The notes under the pieces are model-generated. The model had not been told where the DNA came from and made no database searches. It saw nothing but the letters and a program-made list of their open reading frames with translations. From Cudoniella acicularis (taxonomy: Eukaryota; Ascomycota; Leotiomycetes; Helotiales; Helotiaceae): a stretch of DNA of 19,930 bases. Position 1 is the stretch's first letter, and each line of letters opens with the position of its first letter. The stretch is from positions 1-19,930 of the forward strand of contig JAAMPI010001097.1 in assembly GCA_013054445.1 (NCBI GenBank), given 5' to 3'. Both the position numbers and the translations under genes were made by a program. This document shows, piece by piece, positions 1 to 8,443 of the stretch.

Positions 1-1236
1 TTCGCTTACTTGCAGCAGAATCCTGGAGGCTCATCAAGTGGATCCGCGGTCGGTGTTGCAGCCGGTTTTAGCCCACTGCCAGTCGGGGGAGAAACCGATG
101 GCTCATTGCTGACTCCTAGCGGACGCAGTTCACTATACGCCTTGAAGCTCACTGTCGGTAACTTTGCTGCCGATGGGATATTTCGCCTCACGAAAACCTT
201 GGATATTATTGGAGGAATGGCCAAATGTTCAGCTGACCTGTCAATACTGACTCGTATATTGCTTTCAACGGCACCCGCTGACCGTGCTGCTCAGGACTTA
301 AAAAGTGTCCACAAGATGCAATTCAAAGACTTCACAATAGAATTCGTGGATCCCGAAGTTTGAAGACTGCCAAATAGCCTGCTAGAGCCCATAGAAGAGT
401 ATAGGAAGCAAACTGTTAGTGCGTCAGCCCAATTTTATATTACAACTAACGCTTAGCTTTCAGCTCGAAGCCTATCAATGGGCAATAGACACCGTGAAAT
501 CCCATGGCAGAAAAGTTGTATCTCAGGTAGTAATTACACCCGCCAGCAAGATCACGTATGAGGGCCAGTCAGGATATACCATTTTTCGCAGTATGACTTT
601 TAGCCCTTTTCACATAGCTTCATTTCTGATGCGTAACAGATGCCAAGTTTCGCTCACAACTTGACGAATACCTTCAAGAGCTAGAGTCTTCTCCTGTCAG
701 GTCTCTGGCCGACGTCATCAAATTCAACAATGAGTATCCTGACCTCGGCTTTAGTCCTGGTAGGCTTATGATGATGATATTCTTCCTCATAATTCTAAGC
801 TGACATAGTAACAGAGTCTCCAGACCAATCAAAGTTAATCAGCATGCAAAATGACGCTCCTCTGGATTTCTTGCCAAAGCAATACCAGCCATAAGGAAAG
901 CAGCAGGTCTTGACAATATTGATCACGCTTTGAAGAAGCATGGCTTGGATTTCATCATTGTCCCGAAAGGTAGCCCGATCACAACCGTGGTAGCCCTCGC
1001 TAGTAGGTCATTCCTGTTCCCAACTCGATTAAAAAGGTACTGACCTCCCAGGATATCCCATCAGTACAGTACCCCTCGAGTACTTGAAAGAAAGTGGACG
1101 CCTATTTGGCTTAGACATAATTGGTACTGCAAATAGCGAGGCAACCATACTTGGCGTCATGAATGCATGGGAGGCCGCCGATCCATAGAGACGTCGACCA
1201 CCACCTCTCTTTGAAAACTGGCAAAGCAGACTCTAA
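1..1236 (+). pseudogene. Amidase-signature enzyme, degraded 3' part
   Basis: This was an amidase-signature hydrolase, which cleaves amides with a Ser-cisSer-Lys triad; the 5' end lies outside the window. The first exon shows the glycine/serine-rich signature PGGSSSGSAVGVAAGF, then ETDGSLLTPSGRSSLYALK, where family members carry the nucleophilic serine. Homology resumes through four GT-AG introns at 415-463, 591-639, 760-814 and 1003-1051. The exons read FVDPEV, EAYQWAIDTVKSHGRKV, QLDEYLQELESSPVRSLADV, KHGLDFIIVPKGSPITTV and GYPISTVPLEYLKESGRLFG. The lesions are TGA at 361-363 where a Trp codon fits (FVDPEV*RLP), a one-base loss near 856-860, and TAG at 1186-1188. After TAG the frame continues RRRPPPLFENWQSRL to TAA at 1234-1236. 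The last base of the fourth visible exon is A, giving Arg where Gly is expected. All splice sites survive, so inactivation looks recent. The substrate cannot be told. Confidence 0.88.
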
Positions 1237-2454
1237 GGGGCTTTAATTTATAGCCAACGTGTCATATATAATTGGAAATTCCCTAATATCTTTGTTTCGC
1301 CATGTACAGAAGGTGAGCCATTTGCGAGTGATCCAGCTTTATTGACTGAAGCTTTCAGTAGGTTAGTCCACAGGATCCCGTGGATTGATGTCCCTAGTCT
1401 CTCATCTCAATCTTGTTTTCTGGTGCCCCGTCTTAGTAGATCTTAAAGTCAAGCTGTTTCTTCTTCTTCTTCTTCTCTTTCTTTCTTTGCGTAGTCACTA
1501 GAACCAAACTCTGTGCCCGCAACAGATTCAGAACTCACTGGCCTTGAAAAAGAGTTCAGCGATTCTGGCGTTTGTGGATCATCGTCTATAATGTCTAGGA
1601 TAGAATTCAATAGCTCTGGAGACCTTCATTGCATATGTCAGAGCGAGTAGGGGTTGCAATAGAGCAGAGCGCATGCCATTTAGCAGACTCATAGAGACAA
1701 CGCTCTGAGCATCTCGGCATTGACTCTCGTAAAGCATTCTTTATCTGGGGCGTTTCTCTTGGTTTAAGAATCATTCCTTTAGTCTGTTGCAAGATTGGAG
1801 ACTGAGGACGCAATTAGGATGGAAACATGTGCAGGGGCTTCGATGGGTGTTTACTCGTTAGGGAACTGGTGTCTATATTTTGGCTGTGCCCCCTTCACTG
1901 CCTATCTGAGGAGGCATTTGCCCTACCTACCATGATTTTAAGTGTATGCTTCTGGTTACAATTTCTATTATTTATAAGGCATAAAGCTAAATTTAAATAT
2001 TTTCGAAGACGAATCAATTGAAAACAGTTTAAAGTTCATGAACCTTTTTTAATTAGCGACAAAACTTTAAAGTAGTGACAGGGCACGCGTATCGTGAATG
2101 GTTTAGAGGTGCGCTGTAGCAATGCGCTGTAGCGACTTTGGATACCCTGTAGCGATCCTCTATAACTGAATTCGTAGGCGATGAGTCCTTTTCTTAAACA
2201 CGATGTGTCCCCAAACACTTCGAAATAGCCACGCCTTAGAAATATCGAACACAATAATTTTAAGCGATGAGAATATATAGCCCTCACAGTGCTAATAGGT
2301 TCTTTAATATAGTAACACGATTCGCAGTTATTTTGGGATTTTGAAGTGTTGCCAGCGAGTAATAAGAGGTAGATTGAAAAACATATTATTTCCACCAAAT
2401 AATACAGCTTACAGGGAACGTCAAACGATACTGTAAATAATGTGGAAATGAATT
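1237..2454. other. AT-rich intergenic stretch, no supportable gene
   Basis: No reading frame here has recognisable homology or convincing coding character. A polypyrimidine run of CTT/CTTT units lies at 1457-1488. Around 2112-2157 the string CTGTAGC recurs three times in about 45 bases. Possible remnants of a dead neighbour lie at 1300-1650. Short open frames at 1827-2021 (+) and 2036-2398 (-) look accidental. Confidence 0.6.
1457..1488 (+). repeat. CTT/CTTT low-complexity polypyrimidine tract
   Basis: An uninterrupted run of C and T, mostly CTT triplets turning into CTTT units, is followed at once by GCGTAG. It could be a microsatellite, or the pyrimidine tract of a former 3' splice site. 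Confidence 0.8.
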
Positions 2455-2692
2455 ACTCGATTGGTTGTTTTTTGGAGTGCCAGGAAAGAGTCCGAAGGGA
2501 TAAAAACTTGAATGGTTTACAATACTCACAGTATAATAGTAACTCACGCGAGCTGTAAATAGCATTCTCGACTCCGATAACTTAGAAGTGTTTTCAGCTT
2601 AAAAAGATGGGTGATTTGGGTACTGTGAAGTATTATTAACAATAGGGGCTCTGCACTCAGGAAATACCGCATCGAGTAAGGGCTTGGATTTT
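2455..2692 (+). repeat. Left copy of diverged direct repeat flanking the HET-ankyrin gene
   Basis: This ~238-bp stretch matches 5645-5874 in the same orientation and order. Shared blocks are GAGTGCCAGGAA, ACTCACAGTA, CTCACGCG, ATAACTTAG, CTTAAAAAG, AATACCG and CTTGGATTT. Many differences are C/T or G/A transitions (TATAAT against TACAAC, for example), as expected of old AT-biased decay. No coding capacity or clear terminal inverted repeat is seen. It may be a transposon remnant or a duplicated gene flank. Confidence 0.75.
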
Positions 2693-3037
2693 GTATATCG
2701 AGATTACTATATAGGCGCGTTCCTCGTTAACGAAAGATAAGTGATTTAGAAGACAATAAATATCTTAAACTCTAGTGAAAAAACAAGAACATCCTTTTGA
2801 ATACCTCGGGTAGAATCAATATAACAAGTAACCAAAGCAAATGAAAAGAAAATCCCAAGTAAACAGAGTAACATGTCCTTAAATGAAGCATGGTTTTGCA
2901 AATTCACTCACTAACCAGGAAGTTAGAAAATGACCTGCAAAGGGTGTTCAGAGAATGGAACCTAACTACAGACATCTGATGTGGCCATTTTTGAAGCCGA
3001 TTCAGCTTTCTTCTTCAAAGGTCCCGTGAGGATTTCC
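2693..3037. other. AT-rich 3' flank of the HET-ankyrin gene
   Basis: The stretch between the left repeat and the ankyrin remnants is AT-rich. On the minus strand an open frame with no clear relatives (ERFEEILTGPLKKKAESASK) runs to TAG at 2962-2964. It may be the former C-terminus of the HET-ankyrin protein in a third frame. Nothing else stands out. Confidence 0.4.
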
Positions 3038-3426
3038 TCAAACCGTTCCCCGACCATCCGCAACCCACGACAGCGGCTTCGGCTCCCAAGACTCCAGCTT
3101 AGAGCCGGGCCCCATTTTCAAGCAACAGCTTGACTGTTCCATCATCACTGGCGTACGATAGCGCCGTGCAGCCGTTATTATCCTTTGATTCAACATCAGC
3201 CCCACTGTCAAGAAGCAGTTTGACTATTGTCTTTTGCCCGCTTCCAGCGGCATATGATAGAGCTGTTCGCCCCAAAGGGTCTTTTGACTCCAGCTCAGCG
3301 CCATTTTCAAGTAGTAGCTTAGCTATTGCATCGTTCCTTGCCCACAATAGCGGCGTCTGGCCGTTGTCATCCTTTGGTCCCACGTCAGCGCCACTGTCAA
3401 GAAGCTGTTTGACTACTGTCATTTTT
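3038..3426 (-). pseudogene. Frameshifted C-terminal ankyrin repeats of the HET-ankyrin gene
   Basis: Downstream of the 1-base shift, ankyrin repeats continue in another frame for more than 100 residues, to TAA at 3099-3101. Segments include KQLLDSGADVGPKDDN, AKLLLENGAELESKDPL, GRTALSYAAGSGQKTIVK and LLLDSGADVESKDNN. If one A is removed from the A6 run (T6 on the plus strand, 3422-3427), the interrupted repeat becomes exactly 33 residues long, the canonical ankyrin length. That points to an indel and not an intron. Past the TAA the neighbouring frame reads KLESWEPKPLSWVADGRGTV to a stop at 3038, resembling one more partial repeat. Whether the shift is real or a sequencing or assembly slip cannot be decided from this window. 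Confidence 0.75.
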
Positions 3427-5229
3427 TCCACTTTGAGCGGCATAAAATAGAGGCGTTCGCCCCAAATGGTCTCTTGACTCCAGCTTTGCGCCATTTTCAA
3501 GCAGTAGCTTAACTGTTCCTTCTTTTCCTTTGCATGACGCACATGACAGCGGCGTCCCGCCCAAATTGTGCGTTGCTTCGATATCAGCGCCCATGTCAAT
3601 AAGTAGCTTGGTTATTGCCTCTTGCCCGCCCTCCGCGGCATATGATAGCGGCGTTTGGCCGTTAATATCCTTGGGCTCGAGCTTAGCGCCTTTGCCGAGT
3701 AGTCGCTTGACGATTCCCTCGTACTTACTTCCGCCCACATTAACCGCCTTCTTAACGCCCCAGAGGAGCGCATTATTGTCCCACTTTCCCTTGGATTCGA
3801 TCTCGGCGGGCTCTTCGAGGAGTAGGTTGAATAATGCGTCATGCCTGTTTTCGAAAGCCCAGATTATTGGCGCCTCGAAATTGGCCATCTCAGAACTTTG
3901 GATTTTTAGAGGACCTTTATTGATTCCAAGTAGTAATTTGATCGTTGGAGGAACATCCTTGTGCTCCCTCTTCATAAACCCCGGTAACTGTGTCTGTCTA
4001 GCAGCATCATTCGACTCAAGCTCAGCGCCCTTGTCAAGTATCAGCTGGACTAGAGAGTTGTATCCATTGAGGGCTGCCCACTGCAGCGGTGTCCAACCTG
4101 GATAAAGATTCTTAAGTCTCCTGTCTACCCCGACTTTGTCCGTCACGAATAATAGTTTTAATATTCCCTGTTCTCCATTCTCAATTGCACTTTCTAAGAA
4201 AATGTCGACTAGTGATTCTGACTTCTGTAAGAACTCCGACATCGTCCATTTTTGAGACTTATAGAGTGAAGCCTCTCGAATCTCGGGAGTTAACAAGAAA
4301 AAAATAGTGTCTTCGATGACCTCTTGTAACGATTTCTTATAATTCGGAGTCAAGGTACTGCTCTCTTGCATATCGGATGATATACCTCGTAAAGCGTAAA
4401 TCATGTCCCGCTTATCAGTAGCTTCACTTTCACGAAACTTAATCAATAGGGTGTGAAGGTTCCGACTGCCACCCCACCAAGACTCTGTTCGTGAGAAGCC
4501 AGGCATAATATCCAAAACGGCCTGGCAATGAGGTTCGGGTTGTAATCCTATCAAAGCCGGAAGCTGAGCGAATATTCGGGTTGAGACAGATTTCTTCCCG
4601 CAGAGGACTGTAGCGGTACGAGCGTTGGCAACCTCCTGCAAAATCCAAACTCTTTTGAACCATGGTCGCGACAACATCAACTCCATTCCTTCACGGAGTT
4701 TCTCGTTCTGAAACCCTATTCCACTTTGTGGATGCAGCAAAAGTTGAGCAGAACCTCTCCAGTCTCTTTTCTCCTTCACATAATTAGCTTCTAGTCGTTT
4801 GATAGAGTCCATAACAAGGTCGGTTTGTTCAGTGCTGGGGCCCAACCAAATAACAACTCGTTCGGCCTCCCTGTATATGTCACCCATATATCTAACCTGG
4901 TGGTTCTTCTCTTGATTATTGTCTTGATCAATACAAATGGCGTCAATCCATAGGAGTCGATCCTCATTTCCAAAGCGTAGATGTTGTAGTGCCGAAAATA
5001 GGTTTGATGTGACCTGCATTGTGCTTCCATTGACCATGATCATCTTTTCTTTTGTCGGGGTTCCCCATGTGTAGGACAAAGCACTGTAAGGTATGCCGCC
5101 GTCGGATTCGTTGATCCATGCATTAAAAAGCTCGCAACTAATGTCATCCAAAAAATCTCCTTTGAATAGTCTGAGGAGCCGAACAGAGGGTTGTTCAGGA
5201 TCAATTGGCTGGTACGTGTACACGGCCAT
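3397..5229 (-). CDS. HET-domain protein with C-terminal ankyrin repeats (truncated by frameshift)
   Basis: This is a heterokaryon-incompatibility (HET) family protein of 610 aa as encoded. HET domains act in non-self recognition and can trigger fungal cell death, normally in the cytoplasm. The HET domain spans about residues 47-201, with YSALSYTWG (49-57), LLWIDAICIDQ (92-102), RVVIWLG (124-130) and RPWFKRVWILQEV (188-200). ATDKRDMIYALRGIS (about 270-284) is the usual post-HET motif. Ankyrin repeats begin near residue 345-375 and run to the end. The start at 5229 is the first ATG in the open frame; its context CAGAAAATGG is good, and the open frame upstream has no ATG. No introns are needed. 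The frame ends early at 3397-3399 after ...YAAQSGKNDSSQTAS, because of an extra A in an A6 run, and repeats continue downstream in another frame. The gene lies between two diverged direct repeats. The activating partner is unknown. Confidence 0.88.
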   Translation of the reverse strand: MAVYTYQPIDPEQPSVRLLRLFKGDFLDDISCELFNAWINESDGGIPYSALSYTWGTPTKEKMIMVNGSTMQVTSNLFSALQHLRFGNEDRLLWIDAICIDQDNNQEKNHQVRYMGDIYREAERVVIWLGPSTEQTDLVMDSIKRLEANYVKEKRDWRGSAQLLLHPQSGIGFQNEKLREGMELMLSRPWFKRVWILQEVANARTATVLCGKKSVSTRIFAQLPALIGLQPEPHCQAVLDIMPGFSRTESWWGGSRNLHTLLIKFRESEATDKRDMIYALRGISSDMQESSTLTPNYKKSLQEVIEDTIFFLLTPEIREASLYKSQKWTMSEFLQKSESLVDIFLESAIENGEQGILKLLFVTDKVGVDRRLKNLYPGWTPLQWAALNGYNSLVQLILDKGAELESNDAARQTQLPGFMKREHKDVPPTIKLLLGINKGPLKIQSSEMANFEAPIIWAFENRHDALFNLLLEEPAEIESKGKWDNNALLWGVKKAVNVGGSKYEGIVKRLLGKGAKLEPKDINGQTPLSYAAEGGQEAITKLLIDMGADIEATHNLGGTPLSCASCKGKEGTVKLLLENGAKLESRDHLGRTPLFYAAQSGKNDSSQTAS

Positions 5230-5644
5230 TTTCTGTACGCCCTTAGGAGAATCTAGCGCAAACTTGTTTCGATACGATTGCGAGGCGTTCGTGAGCGGCG
5301 GTTGGTAGCTAAGAGAGATCAAGTCGCTGGCGTTGGCGATGGTAAAACTTGTTGTGATATTATTGTCGTGAAAGTAAGGATGGAAGCAGGCACATTAACT
5401 TCAAGAAAAGAAGGTGTTCATATAGAATCAGCCTCACGAGCCTGCCGATAGCTGTGATGCTGCTCAGCCCTCGGGCAATCTTCTAGGCATAGTTGCGTGA
5501 GCCACGATGCCAAGTCATGCTTGCATGCGTGGCTTTGACTACCAATTCATTTTGATTGGTCGGGTAATATCGATCATTGTTACATGGATCTTGGACAACA
5601 CTTGAAGGTAGGTGCGGCAAGCTTCCTAGCATCTTGATCCACAT
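5230..5644. other. 5' flank of the HET-ankyrin gene
   Basis: This should hold the promoter and leader of the minus-strand HET-ankyrin gene. The frame stays open upstream of the ATG without another ATG. I see no convincing TATA box or RNA gene. Confidence 0.5.
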
Positions 5645-5874
5645 ACTTGATCGGGCATTTCTGAGTGCCAGGAAGAGTTTAACCAAAAAATAGTTCACAA
5701 GCACTCACAGTACAACAGTAGCTCACGCGTGTCATAAAAAGCCTTCTTTACCTTAATAACTTAGCTGTAACTTTCTCCTTAAAAAGCTGAGCGATTTTTC
5801 GACGATAGAGTAATTTAAAAACATCGGGCTAGTACTTACTCGTTAGAAAATACCGGACCCGAGTACTTGGATTT
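5645..5874 (+). repeat. Right copy of diverged direct repeat flanking the HET-ankyrin gene
   Basis: This is the partner of 2455-2692, in the same orientation and about 3.19 kb away. It lies roughly 0.4 kb upstream of the HET-ankyrin ATG, so it may overlap the promoter. Block order is the same as in the left copy: GAGTGCCAGGAA, ACTCACAGTA, CTCACGCG, ATAACTTAG, CTTAAAAAG, AATACCGG, CTTGGATTT. No open frame is conserved between the copies. Confidence 0.75.
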
Positions 5875-6077
5875 GAGATGCAAAGCTTTTAAAATAAATA
5901 TGTATGGCCACTTGGCTAATGTTTTCTCAAACGCACAAAACGCATTCAAGGGATAAATAAAGACGTCAAACGCAACAATCCTCTAGAACTTGGGTTTACT
6001 TGAATTGTTTCATAACCTCATTAATCTCCTCCGCTAAACGCCTTCAGACGTCCCAGGCAACCTCGTAAGTCTCCAAC

Positions 6078-7636
6078 TCACGAACTATTAATAATCTTCT
6101 CCATTTCCGCAACATCTTTGATGGCTGTTGTCAAATTATCGTAGCCAGTTTCCGTGACCAAGATATTATCTTCAATTCTGACTCCACCAACTTCCCAGTA
6201 CCTGTTTAAAACGTCAAAGTTGATGTATGCCGCGTGGACCGGATCTCGGAGGTAGGGTTCGATAATAAAGCGGCAGAAATAAATCTAGTAGGAATTAGCT
6301 GACGAGAAATATTTCTGGGGGGCGCGGAATATATCGAGCGGATGCAAAAACTCGAGAATAGAAGTGAACATACACCTGGCTCAACAGTAATAACAGACCC
6401 AGCAGGAACCTTGCCCCTAACTCTCAAATACCTAAACATTGGATCTTTATCTGCGTAATTTGGATGTCCACCGGTATCATGCGTATCCATGCCCAAATAA
6501 TGACCTAAACCGTGCGGGAAGAAAGCCACAGATGTGCGGATTTTCAAAATGTCTTCTTTGTCGCCTTGTAGAATACCGAGCTTGAGCAGTCCTTCAATCG
6601 CAATTTCATGGGCAGTGAGATGGATTGTGTCCCATAATGCGCCAGCTTTGAGCATGTTGATGCAGACATGTTGCATTTGGAGGACTATATCGTAAATGGC
6701 CTTGCTCTCAGGTGAGAATTTGCCGTTGATTGGAAATGTTCTCGTCTGCTCTCGTTAGAATATTTCCCTCATTTAAAAGGAATCAACTCACAATATCCGC
6801 AGCGTAGCAGTTAAACTCTCCTCCAGCATCAAGCAACAGGTTCAACTTTCCAGCCAAAGGCTCATGGTTGTTAACATAATGTAGCGTAGCAGCAGCTGTT
6901 CCTGACGCAACAATAGAGTGATATGCTTGCTCCCTAGCACCATTCGCAATACATCTCTCAATAAATGCAGCTTCAAGCTCCCGCTCATTCTTAGCCGTCT
7001 TAACTTTTTTCAGAACCTCCGTATGTGCAATTGTGCTTATGGCGTTCGCCTTCCGAATCAATGCAACCTCGTAATCGTCCTTAACTACTCTGCATTCCTC
7101 AATTGCTTCCTTCAGCAAAACAAAGTCCTTGCTATTAAACTCGAGGAAGGTTATGTGATCGCTAACTTGATCTGCAATTGCCCAGACGGAGGAGGCTGTA
7201 TGAGGGTGTGCTAAAGCAGATGCGACTTCGTTGGTTGTCTTAACGGCATCGATATCATAGAGGGAAAGGGCCTCATCTTCGGAGAGTGGTAGGCCGGACC
7301 ATATCACAGACTCTGGCTCGATAGGGGGAATGAAGAGGGTAGATGTGTCGGTCGCGATGTCATAGGTAAAATAGCTGTCAGGCAATGCGCAGCCAGTGAG
7401 GTAGTAGAAGTATCGTCGTTGTCTGGGAAGCATGATTAGCCAAAGGTACCAACGGCATTGGAGACAAACCGGAAGGGAACATTTTCATCATTGTCTTCAA
7501 TCAGGCGGGTCTTTTGTCCTTCAAGGTAGAGTACTCCATTAACGTCTGGGTTCTTGCTCCGTATGTACTCTACCACTCTCCTGGCGTGTGCCTTTGCAGG
7601 ATATTTGCCGGACAGTACAGCTTCTGTAGACGCCAT
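6078..7636 (-). CDS. pepP: Xaa-Pro aminopeptidase (aminopeptidase P, M24B family)
   Basis: This metallo-aminopeptidase removes an N-terminal residue preceding proline and probably works in the cytosol; no signal peptide is seen. Four exons (7636-7470, 7422-6792, 6745-6374, 6284-6078) join to 1377 nt, 458 aa. The introns (6285-6373, 6746-6791, 7423-7469) are all GT-AG. The N-terminal domain starts [20 protein letters not shown] and contains [12 protein letters not shown]. The C-terminal pita-bread catalytic domain holds the five metal ligands expected of the family: Asp254 (LLLDAGG), Asp265 (YAADITRTF), His348 ([14 protein letters not shown]), Glu388 (ITVEPGIYF) and Glu428 (GGVRIEDN). Length and ligand order match the fungal PEPP group, so the gene looks intact. 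Its 5' end faces the 3' end of the Preg cyclin gene, with no sign of shared function. A prolidase role is less likely but not excluded. Confidence 0.95.
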
Positions 7637-8443
7637 TTTCTTGTTTACAACCTTACGGCTGGAGACGTGAGAAATCTCTGCAACTGCTATTTCCGCTCGC
7701 GAGTTGATGATCGTCTGGCGCAGATCTTTCGTCGCGTGGTTGTCTTGAGAATGCCACTCGGTGTTAAGGGAAGGTGGGATGCGCTTATGCTTATCTCCAC
7801 AAAGGACAGCGGGGTCGTGAAAGCGTGAAAATGTAGTCCTCGTGGTAGCATAAAGAATGGAAGCGCAAGAATTGGTGTTTCTGCCAGAACATCAACCAGT
7901 TTGGTGGTATGATTCTAGGTCATGATCGCAATGTCACAATGCGGTTGTCGATTGTTTATCCGCACGTGACGTATAACCAGGTTAAATGATATGATCAACT
8001 GGTGATAATCATAGATTCCAGGTCCCCGGTATTCGGAAGTATTAATCTTGATTATGGCTAAGTATCTACGTACCGTTGCCTAGAAATGAATGTACAACCA
8101 AGCCAGTCATGTCCGTTCTGACTTGCTACAACAAAACGCCCCTTTCTGAAGATCAATGCCAGACTGCCAGTATGCTACAGTACATTCAAACAAAATCTTA
8201 CTGCTAAACCTTTCCAACGCCGTGGTATCTCCACGCTAGCCAAGCAATCGCAGTCGAATCTTCTGTTCAATCTAATAACCCAAACCAATGCCGCTCCCTG
8301 TAAGTGATGCATCGACCCTGTTCGGATCGACTATGATGAAAGTCCTGTTATCCTTCCGCTATAAGTTGCCACCTGCTCTTAAGCATCTCGAATTTCTTCC
8401 CTCCAAAACCGTAGGCTCCTTGTTTAGTCTTCTCGCATGTCGT
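7637..8443. other. Intergenic region between aminopeptidase P start and Preg stop
   Basis: This ~0.8-kb stretch holds the promoter of the minus-strand aminopeptidase gene on its left and the 3' flank of the Preg cyclin gene on its right. An E-box/CRE-like site lies at 7963-7972. No TATA box or RNA gene is evident. Confidence 0.5.
7963..7972. promoter_or_regulatory. Overlapping E-box (CACGTG) and CRE-like (TGACGT) motif
   Basis: CACGTGACGT combines a palindromic bHLH core with a TGACGT half-site. It lies about 330 bp upstream of the aminopeptidase P start codon. CACGTG is the core bound by Pho4/NUC-1-type factors among others, but a single six-base match is weak evidence. Confidence 0.25.

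Noticed and set aside
2036..2398. 120-codon minus-strand open frame near the left repeat, considered as a lost second HET gene
   Set aside because: It shows no resemblance to the HET N-terminus or to any family I know; AT-rich DNA can give such frames by chance.
3530..4105. 191-codon plus-strand open frame
   Set aside because: It is the antisense shadow of the ankyrin repeats; the minus strand carries the clear homology.
5230..5322. Upstream extension of the HET-ankyrin protein by 31 residues
   Set aside because: The extension begins with TTG and contains no ATG, whereas the ATG at 5229 has good context and gives a typical HET-protein N-terminus.
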